NCBI GenBank assembly: GCA_038251625.1
Contig: JBBSBE010000019.1
Coordinates: 1-42,586, forward strand
Reading direction: 5' to 3'
Origin: JBBQXK01 sp038251625
GTDB taxonomy: Bacteria > Pseudomonadota > Alphaproteobacteria > Rhodobacterales > Rhodobacteraceae
DNA: 42,586 bases
Of the stretch, positions 1 to 8,501 are shown one piece after another. A model generated the notes under the pieces. It saw only the letters and a program-made list of their open reading frames with translations. It did no database searches and was not told the DNA's origin. Each line of letters opens with the position of its first letter. Position 1 is the stretch's first letter. The position numbers and the translations under genes are program-made.

Positions 1-267
1 GCATTGAACCAGGCAGAATGTCTGCGCATGGCCACGGCAGCGCATGACGGGATGGCGCGGGCGCTTGTCCCCTCTCACACGCCTTTCGACGGTGATCTGG
101 TTTTTGCGGTCTCGACCGGGGCGCGGCCCCTCGCCGACCCGACGGATGCGTTCGGTGTCGGACATGCGGCGGCCACCTGCCTTGCCCGCGCGATTGCGCG
201 CGCGGTTTTTCTTGCGCGTCCGCACCCCGGCGATCTGCAACCCGCCTGGGCCAGCCGCTTCGGCTGA
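1..267 (+). CDS. P1-family (DmpA/S58-like) peptidase, C-terminal fragment
   Basis: The reading frame is open from base 1 and ends at TGA 265-267, so only the last 88 or so residues are present and the start lies outside the window. The tail has the pattern A-A-H-D-G-x-A-R-A-(L/I)-x-P-x-H-T-P-F-D-G-D followed by F-A-V-S-T-G. This is the typical C-terminal part of the P1/DmpA family (L-aminopeptidase/D-esterase-like, self-processing N-terminal nucleophile enzymes). The nucleophile and processing site are upstream and cannot be checked. The family cleaves N-terminal residues from small peptides or amides. The role of this copy is unknown. Confidence 0.8.
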   Translation, partial: ALNQAECLRMATAAHDGMARALVPSHTPFDGDLVFAVSTGARPLADPTDAFGVGHAAATCLARAIARAVFLARPHPGDLQPAWASRFG

Positions 268-374
268 CGGTCCGACAGCGCTTGCCGTGTCCGCCCCCCC
301 CCATCCCCCCACGAAGGGGACGGCGAGGCGCCGGATGGCGTGGGGTTTGGCGCCGCCGTGGCGCCATCTTCCCT

Positions 375-1079
375 TCAGCCCCAGACGACCTCGCCCAGAA
401 AGATATACCCCGCCCCGTAGATCGTCTTGATCAGCCGGGGGTTCTTGGGGTCTTCCCCCAGCTTCGTGCGCAGCCGCGAGATGCGCACATCCATGGCGCG
501 GTCAAAGCTTTCCCCAGCCGCCCCGCCCAAGGCCTGCTGCATCTGCGCCCGGCTGATAAGGCGTTTCGGCGCGTCGAGAAAAAGCCGCAGCACCTCACCC
601 TCGGCATGGCTGAAGGGTACTTCCGTGCCGTCCGCCGCGATCAGAACATACCGATCGAAAAGCGCGGTCCACCCCTCGAACCGCGCCATCTGTGGCTGTG
701 CGGGCGCCTCGGCGCGCGGCTTGCGCAGGCGGGCACGGACGCGGGCCACCACTTCGGCGGGGTCAAAGGGTTTGATGATGTAATCGTCGGCCCCAAGCTC
801 CAGCCCGGTCACGCGGTCCTGCACCAGCGCGCGGCCCGAAATGATGATGATCGCCGCGCCCGATTCCAGCGCCAGTCGGTGTACCAGCGCCAGCCCGTCC
901 CGGTCCGGCAGGCCAAGATCCACAAGGCAGACATCCGGGGCGCCCCGGTTCAGCGCCGCCTCGAATTCGGTGGCGCGGGCAAAAGCGGTGGTGCGGAACC
1001 CGGCCTCTTCCAGGGCATCCTGCAGCATCCGCCGGATCTCGGGCTCGTCATCCAGGATCGCCACATGCGCCCGGCTCAT
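375..1079 (-). CDS. OmpR/PhoB-type two-component response regulator
   Basis: This is a 234-residue DNA-binding response regulator. The receiver domain (about residues 4-118) has the acidic pair D10-D11, phospho-acceptor D54 in LVDLGLPDRDG, S81 and K103 in the IIKPFD motif. Residues about 135-230 form an OmpR/PhoB winged helix, ending in the typical RxKLGEDPKNPRLIKTIYGAGY block. Its ATG overlaps the TGA of the upstream hybrid histidine kinase by four bases (ATGA at 1076-1079), so the pair is translationally coupled and almost certainly cognate. The protein should be cytoplasmic and bind promoter DNA when phosphorylated. The input signal and target genes cannot be inferred from sequence. Confidence 0.93.
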   Translation of the reverse strand: MSRAHVAILDDEPEIRRMLQDALEEAGFRTTAFARATEFEAALNRGAPDVCLVDLGLPDRDGLALVHRLALESGAAIIIISGRALVQDRVTGLELGADDYIIKPFDPAEVVARVRARLRKPRAEAPAQPQMARFEGWTALFDRYVLIAADGTEVPFSHAEGEVLRLFLDAPKRLISRAQMQQALGGAAGESFDRAMDVRISRLRTKLGEDPKNPRLIKTIYGAGYIFLGEVVWG

Positions 1080-2986
1080 GCCGTGGCCCCTGCCAGAAAG
1101 GCGGCCAGCGCCGGGGCGTCAAAGGGCTTGGCCAGCACCGGAAAGCGCGCGGCGGCGCGGGCACGCAGGGGATTTGCGGGAGGAAGCGAAGTCATCAGGC
1201 AGGCACGCGCCGGATGGCCACGTGCCGCCAGACGCTCGGCCAGATCCACGCCGCTGAGGGCGCCGGGCAGCGTGATATCGCTGAGGACAAGGCCGATCCC
1301 GGGCAGGTCGGAGAGGGCCAGCCCCTCGTCGGCAGTGGCGGCCTCGATCACCGCATGCCCCCCCGCCGTCAGCATGCCGCGCACGGTTTCACGGATCTCG
1401 GCGCTGTCCTCGATCAGCAGGACCAGATGCTGCGCGGCCTCGGTCTGTGCGCGGCGCAGGGGCAGGCGCAGCTGCACGCGCGCGCCGGTATCGGCGTTGC
1501 CAAGGCGCACCGTACCGCCCGCCAGCGTGATCTGGTCATAGACCATGGAGAGACCAAGCCCCGACCCCTCGCCCCCTTTCGTTGTAAAGAAGGGATCGAG
1601 CGCGCGTTCCAGCGCTTCGGGTGCAAAGCCCGGGCCTTCATCCTCGACCGCCAGCTCGAGCCATGTATCCCGCACCGCACGCGCCCGCAGCCGGATCGTG
1701 CCCCTGGTGGCCATGGCATCGCGTGCATTCAGGATCAGGTTCACCAGCGCGTCCTGTACCATCCCCTGATCCAGCATCAGGGGATGGTCGAGCCCCTCGC
1801 ACGCCACGCTCAGCGCCATTCCGTCGGGCAGGGTGGACCGCGCGAGCCTGGCCACATCCGTCAGGAAGGCGGCGGGATCGGTGGGCACGGGGCGCAATTC
1901 GCGCCGCCCTGACATCGAGGCGATGCGGTCCAGAAGCACCCCGCCGCGCCGGGCGGCAGCGAGGGTGGCCGAGACAAGCTCTGGCGCGCCGCCGGGCAGG
2001 GCAAGGCGGCCAAGGCGGCCTTGCAGACCCAGGATGATCGTCAGAAGGTTCGCGAAATCATGCGCGAGGCCCGAGGTCAGTTGCGCGGCCAGTTCCCGCT
2101 TCCTTGTCTGGGCTAGGGCGGCGCGGGCCTGCGCTTCCTCGGTCACGTCCATCGACAGGATGTAGACGCCGTTGATCGGGCCATCCCCGATGCGGTCGGG
2201 GGTGAAGGCACCCCGGATGCGGCGGCCGCTGTCATCGTCGGTGAACTCGATCACCGACGCCTCGCCCTCCAGCGCGCGCATCAGGCTGGGGTGGATGCGG
2301 GCGAAGGTGGCCTCTCCCAGCGCCTCGCGGCCGGTGAGGCCGAGGATATCGGAAGGCCGGCCGGGGATCACGGAAGACAGGCGCCGGTTGGAATAGGTGT
2401 AGCGCAGGTCGCGGCCCACATGGGCGATGTGCGCGGGCATCATCTCGGTCGTGAGGCGGGTGCGCGCCTCCATCTCTGTCAGCTCGCGCTTGGCCTCCTC
2501 AAGCGCCGCGTTGGTGGCGCCGAGCGCCCGGTTGGCGAGGCCGAGCCGTTCGGCGTGGGTCAGAAGCTGGCCCGACAGTTCTTCCGACCGGCTGCGAAGA
2601 AGGCGCTCCTGCAGCTTGATCTCGGTGATGTCGGTGTAAACCGTCACCCACCCCCCTTGCGGCAGGGGCGCGCCCTCCACCGATACCCAGCGCCCGTCGG
2701 CCCGCTCACGCTCCATGTAATGGGGGGCGAAGGCACGGGCGGTTTCCACCCGCTGCCGCACGGCAGCCTCTGGGTCGTCCTGCGGCCCGTATTCCCCGCG
2801 TGACACAAGGAAACGGATCGTATCCTCGAAACTGGCGCCGGGGGCCACGAGGGCGTCGGGCAGGCCGAACATTTCCTGATATCGCCGATTGCAGACCGCG
2901 AGCCGCAGGTCGCGGTCAAAGATCGACAGCGCCTGCTGGATCAGGTTCAGCCCGGCTTCGGTGAATTTCGCGGTGCTGGCTTCCAT
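1076..2986 (-). CDS. Hybrid PAS-PAS sensor histidine kinase with C-terminal receiver
   Basis: With the start chosen here the protein has 636 residues. In order it has a PAS-7-like domain (about 9-120), a coiled-coil linker (125-180), a second PAS domain (180-285), a dimerisation/phospho-acceptor helix with H309 in GLAHDFANLLT, an ATPase domain with N box LVNLILNARDAM, DEGPGF and GSGLGLS (about 370-512), and a receiver with D570 in VLSDITLP and lysine in LAKPF (520-636). I see no transmembrane segment, so it is probably a soluble sensor. The start at 2986 has GGGAGG six bases upstream; an in-frame start at 3004 is weaker. It is co-transcribed with the OmpR-type regulator downstream. The extra receiver could modulate or branch phosphotransfer. 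Confidence 0.92.
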   Translation of the reverse strand: MEASTAKFTEAGLNLIQQALSIFDRDLRLAVCNRRYQEMFGLPDALVAPGASFEDTIRFLVSRGEYGPQDDPEAAVRQRVETARAFAPHYMERERADGRWVSVEGAPLPQGGWVTVYTDITEIKLQERLLRSRSEELSGQLLTHAERLGLANRALGATNAALEEAKRELTEMEARTRLTTEMMPAHIAHVGRDLRYTYSNRRLSSVIPGRPSDILGLTGREALGEATFARIHPSLMRALEGEASVIEFTDDDSGRRIRGAFTPDRIGDGPINGVYILSMDVTEEAQARAALAQTRKRELAAQLTSGLAHDFANLLTIILGLQGRLGRLALPGGAPELVSATLAAARRGGVLLDRIASMSGRRELRPVPTDPAAFLTDVARLARSTLPDGMALSVACEGLDHPLMLDQGMVQDALVNLILNARDAMATRGTIRLRARAVRDTWLELAVEDEGPGFAPEALERALDPFFTTKGGEGSGLGLSMVYDQITLAGGTVRLGNADTGARVQLRLPLRRAQTEAAQHLVLLIEDSAEIRETVRGMLTAGGHAVIEAATADEGLALSDLPGIGLVLSDITLPGALSGVDLAERLAARGHPARACLMTSLPPANPLRARAAARFPVLAKPFDAPALAAFLAGATA

Positions 2987-3365
2987 CGGCGCCTCCCGTC
3001 CCATCGCTAGCCTGCGGGATGGCGGGGTGTCGAGCGGGAAAGGGGGTGGGGGCTGTCGGGCAGAGCGGTGTCCACGCGTGGACAGATTTCTATCTATCTG
3101 AATAGTATAGGTTTATCGTTCTGTCATTTACCAGATTTTAAGAGGTCCGGCAGGCTGGCGATGGGTGTAGCGAGGGCGTTGAGCCCGTTTTCCTGATCGA
3201 CGAAGGGGGCTTGCCGGCACCGTGGGTCAATGTCGGCGTCGAGCCCTTGGCGGCCAATCATTAAAGGACGTCCTGTTCTATTGCGTGCTAGAAAGACACG
3301 AGCTGACTTGCAGGAAACCTGCCGGATTTTGCCCGCAAAATCCAGATAGCAACAGGGGAAATGAA
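2987..3365. other. Intergenic stretch between kinase and MAPEG genes
   Basis: This stretch of about 380 bases has no convincing gene. It contains the 16-bp palindrome at 3069-3084, then an AT-richer run around 3085-3140 that could hold promoters. A 43-codon frame on the minus strand starts near 3260. It has no recognisable domain and no strong ribosome site, so I do not call it. Base composition falls towards the MAPEG gene, marking the left edge of a lower-GC patch. Confidence 0.5.
3069..3084. promoter_or_regulatory. 16-bp perfect palindrome upstream of the sensor kinase gene
   Basis: TGTCCACGCGTGGACA is perfectly self-complementary. It lies about 83 bases upstream of the kinase start at 2986. 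A perfect 16-bp dyad in a promoter region suggests a binding site for a dimeric regulator. It is too short and has no loop, so it is not a terminator. The binding protein is unknown; the linked OmpR-type regulator would more usually bind direct repeats. Confidence 0.4.
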
Positions 3366-3827
3366 ATGAACGCTTTAACGCTGGATAACCCAGTCTTTGA
3401 AACCTATGCGCTGGTTACGGCACTCATGGTTCTGAAGGTAATGCTGCAAGGCTGGATGACTGTTTATCGGATGATGAAAAGCGATTCAGGTCTGGTGAAC
3501 CCGGAGGACCTACAGAAAGGTCTGATAAACAAGAACCCGAAACCCGACCAACTTGCGGTCAATGACTATGTTGACCGCTCACGTCGCATGCACCGCAACG
3601 ATCTGGAAAACATCCCAGCATTTTGGGCGGTCGGTTTGGTCTTTGTTGTCGTTGATCCTGCTTTATGGCTTGCTCAGAGTCTCATGTATGGCTTCGCACT
3701 CGCGCGACTTGCCCATGCTGGTGCCTACTTGACAAAACAGAGTCACGAAGTCCGGGCGACTTTTTATACGTTTGGATCATTGATCGTGATTTTCATGGCG
3801 GCTTACGTTCTATGGGCGCTGATTTGA
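3366..3827 (+). CDS. MAPEG-family membrane protein (MGST1-like)
   Basis: The protein has 153 residues, close to the length of microsomal glutathione S-transferase 1. It has about four hydrophobic segments and the family motif R-x-x-H-x-N-D-L-E-N-I-P in the loop after the first helix. A later A-R-x-A-H-x-x-A-Y segment also fits MAPEG proteins. MAPEG proteins are trimeric inner-membrane proteins; some conjugate glutathione to electrophiles or reduce peroxides, but many bacterial members are untested. The start at 3366 is preceded by AGGGG about seven bases away; a longer upstream frame from 3222 has no support. Codon use is clearly more AT-rich than in neighbouring genes, which suggests recent acquisition. 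It stands alone between two intergenic stretches. Confidence 0.88.
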   Translation: MNALTLDNPVFETYALVTALMVLKVMLQGWMTVYRMMKSDSGLVNPEDLQKGLINKNPKPDQLAVNDYVDRSRRMHRNDLENIPAFWAVGLVFVVVDPALWLAQSLMYGFALARLAHAGAYLTKQSHEVRATFYTFGSLIVIFMAAYVLWALI

Positions 3828-4089
3828 GCGTACTATGGTTGTGAATGGTTCCACCCTGAGACCTGCAAGTTTGTTCTGCGAGGCGGTCATCTGCGTCCGA
3901 CTCCCCGCGAACGACCGCTTTGTCCGCAGAGCGGCCGTTTGGTCGCTTGGCTGCGGGTGAATGCCACCGCCCGTCCGGCACCCCCCGCTGTTACAATTCG
4001 CAAGGATTGCGACAAACTCCCGCAACCTTTGGTGGTAACGCTTCCGCTCAAGGGACGGCGCAGAATCGTCCCCGCTTCAGGGAGGAGCG

Positions 4090-6051
4090 ATGACCAGCGT
4101 GACGGGCCAGCCCGATCCGGTGTCGATACCCGCGCTGCTGGCGCGGAATGCGGCCATGTATGGCGCCCTGCCTGCCTACCGGGAAAAGGAATTCGGGATC
4201 TGGCAAAGCTGGACGTGGGGTCAGGCCGCAGCCGAGGTGCGGGCGATGGCGCTGGGGCTGCTGGACCTTGGCCTTGCGCCCGGGGATCATGTGGCGATCA
4301 TCGGGCGGAACCGCCCGGCCCTCTATTGGTCGATGGTGGCCACGCAGATGTGCGGCGCGGTCCCGGTGCCGCTTTACCACGACGCTGTGGCCGAAGAGAT
4401 GGCCTATGTGCTGGATCACTGCGGCGCGCGCTTCGTGATCGCGGCGGATCAGGAGCAGGTTGACAAGGTGCTGGAGATCAAGGGCGACCTGCCCCGGATC
4501 GAGCACATCCTCTATCTGGATGGCCGGGGCCTGCGGAATTACGACCACGACAGGATGAACGCGCTGGCGGATGTGATGGCGGCAGGGCGCAAGAGCGCGC
4601 ATGGCGCCGACCTTGACGCGCGGATTGCGGGCCTCGGCCCCGACAGCACCTGCGTCATGCTTTACACCAGCGGCACCACGGGCAAACCGAAGGGTGTGGT
4701 GCTTTCCAACCGCAACATCATCGAAACCTCGAAGAATACCTGCGGCTTTGACCACCTGCGCGCGGGTGACGAGGTGCTGGCCTATCTGCCGATGGCCTGG
4801 GTCGGTGATTTCATTTTCTCGGTGGGGCAGGCGATGTGGGCGGGGTTCTGCGTGAACTGCCCCGAAAGCCCAGACACGATGATGACCGACCTGCGCGAGA
4901 TCGGGCCCACCTATTTCTTTGCGCCCCCGCGCGTGTTCGAGGGGCAGCTGACCAACGTGATGATCCGGATGGAGGATGCGGGGCGGCTGAAGAAATGGCT
5001 TTTTGACCGCTTCATGGCCGTGGCGCGGCGCGTGGGGCCTGCGATCCTTGACGGCAAGCCGGTGGGGGTGATGGACCGTCTGGCCTATGGCTTGGGCAAC
5101 GTGCTGGTCTATGGCCCGCTGAAGAACACGCTTGGGTTCACCCGGGTGCGCGTCGGGTACACGGCGGGCGAGGCAATCGGGCCCGAGATCTTTGATTTCT
5201 ACCGCTCGCTCGGGATCAATCTGAAGCAGCTTTACGGGCAGACCGAGGCAAGCGTGTTCATCACGCAGCAGCCCGATGGCGAGGTGCGGTCGGATACGGT
5301 GGGCGTGCCTTCGCCCGGCGTGGAGTTGCGCATCGCCGAGAACGGCGAGGTGTTCTATCGCTCGCCGGGCGTGTTCGTGACCTATTTCAAGAACCCCGAA
5401 AGCACCGCCAGCACCAAGGATGCCGAGGGCTGGGTGGCCACGGGGGATGCGGGCTTCATCGAGGAAGGCTCTGGCCACCTGCGGATCATCGACCGGGCCA
5501 AGGATGTGGGCAAGATGGCCGATGGCCGCCTGTTTGCGCCGAAATATGTGGAGAACAAACTGAAGTTCTACCCTGCGATCCTCGAGGCCGTGGTTTTCGG
5601 TGCGGATCGCGACTTCTGCACGGCGTTTCTTAACATCGACCTGACAGCAGTGGGCAACTGGGCCGAACGCAACAACATCGCCTATTCGTCGTATCAGGAA
5701 CTTTCGCAACACCCACGCGTGCTTGAAACCCTCCGCGCGCATGTCGAAGAGATGAACGCCAGCGTCGCCGCTGACCCGATCCTGTCAGGCTGCCAGGTGC
5801 ACCGCTTCCTGATCCTGCACAAGGAACTCGACGCCGACGACGGCGAGATGACGCGCACCCGAAAAGTGCGCCGCAAGGTCATCGAAGGGAAGTTCGCGGA
5901 TCTGATCGCAGCGCTTTATGGCGGCAAGACCGAGATCTACACCGAAACGGAAGTGACCTACGAGGATGGCCGCAAGGGTGCGATCAAGGCGACGCTGGTG
6001 ATTGTCGATGCTGCGGTGGTGGCCGATGCGCAGAGGATGGCGGCGGAATGA
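4090..6051 (+). CDS. AMP-forming acyl-CoA ligase, long-chain fatty-acid type
   Basis: The 653-residue enzyme belongs to the ANL superfamily and would activate a carboxylic acid to its acyl-CoA through an acyl-adenylate. The P-loop YTSGTTGKPKG is near residue 190. The adenine-binding motif YGQTEAS, the TGD motif and a C-terminal R-x-R-K-V-R-R-K segment near residue 590, expected to hold the catalytic lysine, are present. GGGAGGAGC precedes the ATG. It is the first gene of a rightward cassette with a complete LIV-type ABC importer and a second, PaaK-like ligase. The simplest reading is that an imported acid is trapped as CoA thioester. Chain length and substrate cannot be read from sequence; relatives are usually named long-chain fatty acid--CoA ligase. 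Confidence 0.93.
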   Translation: MTSVTGQPDPVSIPALLARNAAMYGALPAYREKEFGIWQSWTWGQAAAEVRAMALGLLDLGLAPGDHVAIIGRNRPALYWSMVATQMCGAVPVPLYHDAVAEEMAYVLDHCGARFVIAADQEQVDKVLEIKGDLPRIEHILYLDGRGLRNYDHDRMNALADVMAAGRKSAHGADLDARIAGLGPDSTCVMLYTSGTTGKPKGVVLSNRNIIETSKNTCGFDHLRAGDEVLAYLPMAWVGDFIFSVGQAMWAGFCVNCPESPDTMMTDLREIGPTYFFAPPRVFEGQLTNVMIRMEDAGRLKKWLFDRFMAVARRVGPAILDGKPVGVMDRLAYGLGNVLVYGPLKNTLGFTRVRVGYTAGEAIGPEIFDFYRSLGINLKQLYGQTEASVFITQQPDGEVRSDTVGVPSPGVELRIAENGEVFYRSPGVFVTYFKNPESTASTKDAEGWVATGDAGFIEEGSGHLRIIDRAKDVGKMADGRLFAPKYVENKLKFYPAILEAVVFGADRDFCTAFLNIDLTAVGNWAERNNIAYSSYQELSQHPRVLETLRAHVEEMNASVAADPILSGCQVHRFLILHKELDADDGEMTRTRKVRRKVIEGKFADLIAALYGGKTEIYTETEVTYEDGRKGAIKATLVIVDAAVVADAQRMAAE

Positions 6052-6148
6052 GCGCGCCCTTGGCAGCCCCCCACCCCCAGACCCTGCACACCGGGGGGAG
6101 CGGAGGCGCATTGCGACCCGCATGCGGGCCTTTCGGGGGGATTTCGGG

Positions 6149-6970
6149 GTGAAGGACACCGGGCCAACCACCACGACGACCGCCGACGGGCGCACCATTG
6201 GTGGTGTGCTGATGGAGATGCGCAACATCACCTTGCGGTTTGGCGGGGTGGAGGCGATCAAGGATATCTCTTTCGATATCCGCGAGGGCGAGATCCGCGC
6301 GATCATCGGGCCCAACGGGGCGGGCAAATCCTCGATGCTCAACGTCATCAGCGGGTTTTACGTGCCGCAAGAGGGCGAGGTCTGGTTCCGCGGACAGAAG
6401 CGGGCGCCGATGCGGCCCTATCAGGTGGCGCGGCAGGGCATCGCGCGGACGTTCCAGAACATCGCGCTGTTCGAGGGCATGTCGGTTCTGGACAACATCA
6501 TGACCGGGCGGCTGACGCAGATGAAGACCACGCTGCTGGAGCAGGCGATCTGGTGGGGGCGGGCCGAGCGGGAAGAGACGGAACACCGCGCACGCGTTGA
6601 GCATGTGATTGATTTTCTTGAAATTCAGGCCATCCGCAAGACGCCCGTGGGCCGCCTGCCTTATGGTTTGAAAAAGCGGGTGGAACTGGCGCGGGCGCTG
6701 GCGGCCGAGCCGAAACTCCTGCTGCTGGACGAGCCGATGGCGGGCATGAACGTCGAGGAGAAGGAAGACATGAGCCGCTTCATCCTTGATGTAAACGATG
6801 AATTCGGCACGACCATCGCGCTGATCGAGCATGACATGGGTGTTGTGATGGATCTGTCGGATCGCGTGGTGGTGATGGATTACGGGCGCAAGATCGGCGA
6901 CGGCACGCCCGACGAGGTGCGCACCAATCAGGACGTGATCGACGCCTATCTGGGGGTCTCGCATGACTGA
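6149..6970 (+). CDS. LivG-like ABC transporter ATP-binding protein
   Basis: This is a cytoplasmic ATPase of a branched-chain amino-acid (HAAT/LIV) family importer. It has Walker A GPNGAGKSS, a Q-loop in ARTFQNIALFEG, the LIV-type signature LPYGLKKRVELARAL, Walker B LLLLDEPMAGM and H-loop histidine in IEHDMGVV. The C-terminal extension typical of LivG (VRTNQDVIDAYLG) is present. The start is uncertain: GTG 6149 has a G-rich stretch upstream, ATG 6122 is in frame, and the domain itself begins at 6212. The gene runs eight bases into the next reading frame. It should pair with the LivF-like ATPase at 10998 as a heterodimer driving the two permeases. Confidence 0.93.
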   Translation: MKDTGPTTTTTADGRTIGGVLMEMRNITLRFGGVEAIKDISFDIREGEIRAIIGPNGAGKSSMLNVISGFYVPQEGEVWFRGQKRAPMRPYQVARQGIARTFQNIALFEGMSVLDNIMTGRLTQMKTTLLEQAIWWGRAEREETEHRARVEHVIDFLEIQAIRKTPVGRLPYGLKKRVELARALAAEPKLLLLDEPMAGMNVEEKEDMSRFILDVNDEFGTTIALIEHDMGVVMDLSDRVVVMDYGRKIGDGTPDEVRTNQDVIDAYLGVSHD

Positions 6971-7508
6971 CAGGGAGGTGTCCCTAATTGTGGCCGGGGC
7001 GTTCGCGGTTTTGCTCGGCTGCCTACCCCAAGCGGGGCTGGCCGTGACATTCGATCCCGTCGGCGCGGCGTCGGAACGCTGCCTCGCTACGGCTATCGCC
7101 GGCCGTCCTGTCGATGTCTCGGGCCTTGTTCCGGCTGATCCCCAGGACGGCGCGCAGTGGGCAGAGGGTGATCGAAAGGCGCGCGTCTACTTCGGTTCCG
7201 GGGAGGCATCCGGAACACCTGCCCAGAACCCTGTGATCGTGGTGAGCACGGCAGCCACGAAGCCGCGCTGCAAGATCGTCTACCGTGGACTTGATCGAAA
7301 AGCGTTTCATCGCATCACGGATCGCTTCGCCATGCAGACAATCGCTGACGGGCCTGCAGAGGGAGGAACGTTCGATGGGGAGACCGAGGTGCGTGTCTAT
7401 TCGCCGAAGGGCACCTCGCTTCTTCTTGTTGCAATCAGTGTGCCGTTCCTGAAGAGCGTCACGGTCCTGGTGCTGACGCCCAAGTCCTTCGCGAAACTGA
7501 AGGGATGA
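6963..7508 (+). CDS. Unknown exported protein embedded in the ABC operon
   Basis: The protein has 181 residues and I do not recognise it. The N terminus has a hydrophobic segment (about residues 7-24) ending in G-L-A, consistent with a signal peptide cleaved near residue 27; C20 in VLLGC is an imperfect lipobox alternative. The mature part is about 150 residues with two further cysteines (C40 and the one in P-R-C-K) and a hydrophobic C-terminal strand region. It overlaps the ATPase gene by eight bases and the permease gene by four, so it is translationally coupled on both sides. LIV cassettes usually have no gene here. It may be an accessory periplasmic factor of the importer or a late insertion. 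Confidence 0.75.
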   Translation: MTDREVSLIVAGAFAVLLGCLPQAGLAVTFDPVGAASERCLATAIAGRPVDVSGLVPADPQDGAQWAEGDRKARVYFGSGEASGTPAQNPVIVVSTAATKPRCKIVYRGLDRKAFHRITDRFAMQTIADGPAEGGTFDGETEVRVYSPKGTSLLLVAISVPFLKSVTVLVLTPKSFAKLKG

Positions 7509-8497
7509 TCATGCCTGACTGGGTGCTTTACGCGACCGAGGTGACGATGAACGGCCTGATGGCCGGGGTGATGTATGCGCTGGTCGCCCTTGGGTTCGTG
7601 CTGATCTTCAAGGCCAGCGGCATCTTCAACTATGCGCAGGGGGTGATGGCGCTTTTCGCGGCGCTGACGCTGGTGGGCTTTCAGGACGGGCAGGTGCCCT
7701 TTGCACATCTGATAAACGTGATCTTCGGCACCGATGTACACCATTTCGGGTGGACGATGCCTTCGATTGTGGCCATCGGGCTGACGGCCGTCGTGATGGT
7801 GGCCATGGCGATCCTGATCGAGCGGCTGGTGCTGAAGCATCTGGTCAATCAGGAGCCGATCATCCTGTTCATGGCGACCATCGGGCTTGCCTACTTTCTG
7901 GAGGGGTTGGGCGATGTGATGTGGGGCGCAGACATCAAGAAGCTGGATGTGGGGCTGCCGCAGGGCATTTCCGACACGATTGATGGCTTCACCTATGATG
8001 CCTTCGGCTACGGCTTCTTCATCGACCGGCTGGATATCGTGGCGACGGTGGTGGCGGCGGCGCTGGTCTTGGCGCTGATGGCGTTCAGCCAATACACAAA
8101 ATACGGGCGCGCGCTGCGGGCGGTGGCGGATGACCATCAGGCGGCGCTGTCGGTGGGTATATCCTTGCGCTTTGTCTGGGTGCTGGTGTGGTCCATCGCC
8201 GGGTTTGTGGCGCTGGTTGCGGGCATCATGTGGGGCTCGAAATCGGGCGTGCAGTTTTCGCTGTCGCTGATCGCGCTGAAGGCGCTGCCGGTCTTGATGC
8301 TGGGCGGCTTTACCTCGATCCCTGGCGCCATTGTGGGGGGCCTCATCATCGGGATGGGCGAGAAGCTGTTCGAGTTCTTCATCGGCTCGATGGTCGGGGG
8401 CGCCACCGAAAACTGGTTCGCCTATGTGCTCGCGCTCATCTTCCTCGTCTTCCGGCCGCAGGGTCTGTTCGGCGAACGCATCATCGAGAGGGTGTAG
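7505..8497 (+). CDS. LivH-like branched-chain amino-acid ABC permease
   Basis: The 330-residue inner-membrane permease has about eight hydrophobic segments. It has the LivH-type opening N-G-L-M-x-G-x-M-Y-A-L-V-A-L-G-x-x-L-I-F, followed by F-N-x-A-Q-G. The coupling region R-A-V-A-D-D-H-x-A-A-L-S-V-G-I and the G-G-F-T-S-I-P-G-A-I-V-G-G-L motif are both typical of HAAT permeases. The first ATG (7505) overlaps the upstream TGA; a second ATG lies two codons later. It would form the membrane channel with the LivM-like protein encoded four bases downstream. The extended N-terminal and mid loops match the subfamily found with CoA ligases rather than classical leucine transporters, by inference. Confidence 0.93.
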   Translation: MIMPDWVLYATEVTMNGLMAGVMYALVALGFVLIFKASGIFNYAQGVMALFAALTLVGFQDGQVPFAHLINVIFGTDVHHFGWTMPSIVAIGLTAVVMVAMAILIERLVLKHLVNQEPIILFMATIGLAYFLEGLGDVMWGADIKKLDVGLPQGISDTIDGFTYDAFGYGFFIDRLDIVATVVAAALVLALMAFSQYTKYGRALRAVADDHQAALSVGISLRFVWVLVWSIAGFVALVAGIMWGSKSGVQFSLSLIALKALPVLMLGGFTSIPGAIVGGLIIGMGEKLFEFFIGSMVGGATENWFAYVLALIFLVFRPQGLFGERIIERV

Positions 8498-8501
8498 CGC
8501 C

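Noticed and set aside
3132..3263. 43-codon minus-strand frame in the kinase-MAPEG gap
   Set aside because: No domain, no clear ribosome site and odd local composition; possibly a gene relic but not supportable.
3828..4089. Possible insertion-sequence remnant downstream of the MAPEG gene
   Set aside because: I saw no inverted-repeat ends, target duplication or transposase frame.
4048..5742. 564-codon minus-strand frame opposite the acyl-CoA ligase
   Set aside because: It is a shadow of a gene with clear ANL motifs and has no recognisable domain.
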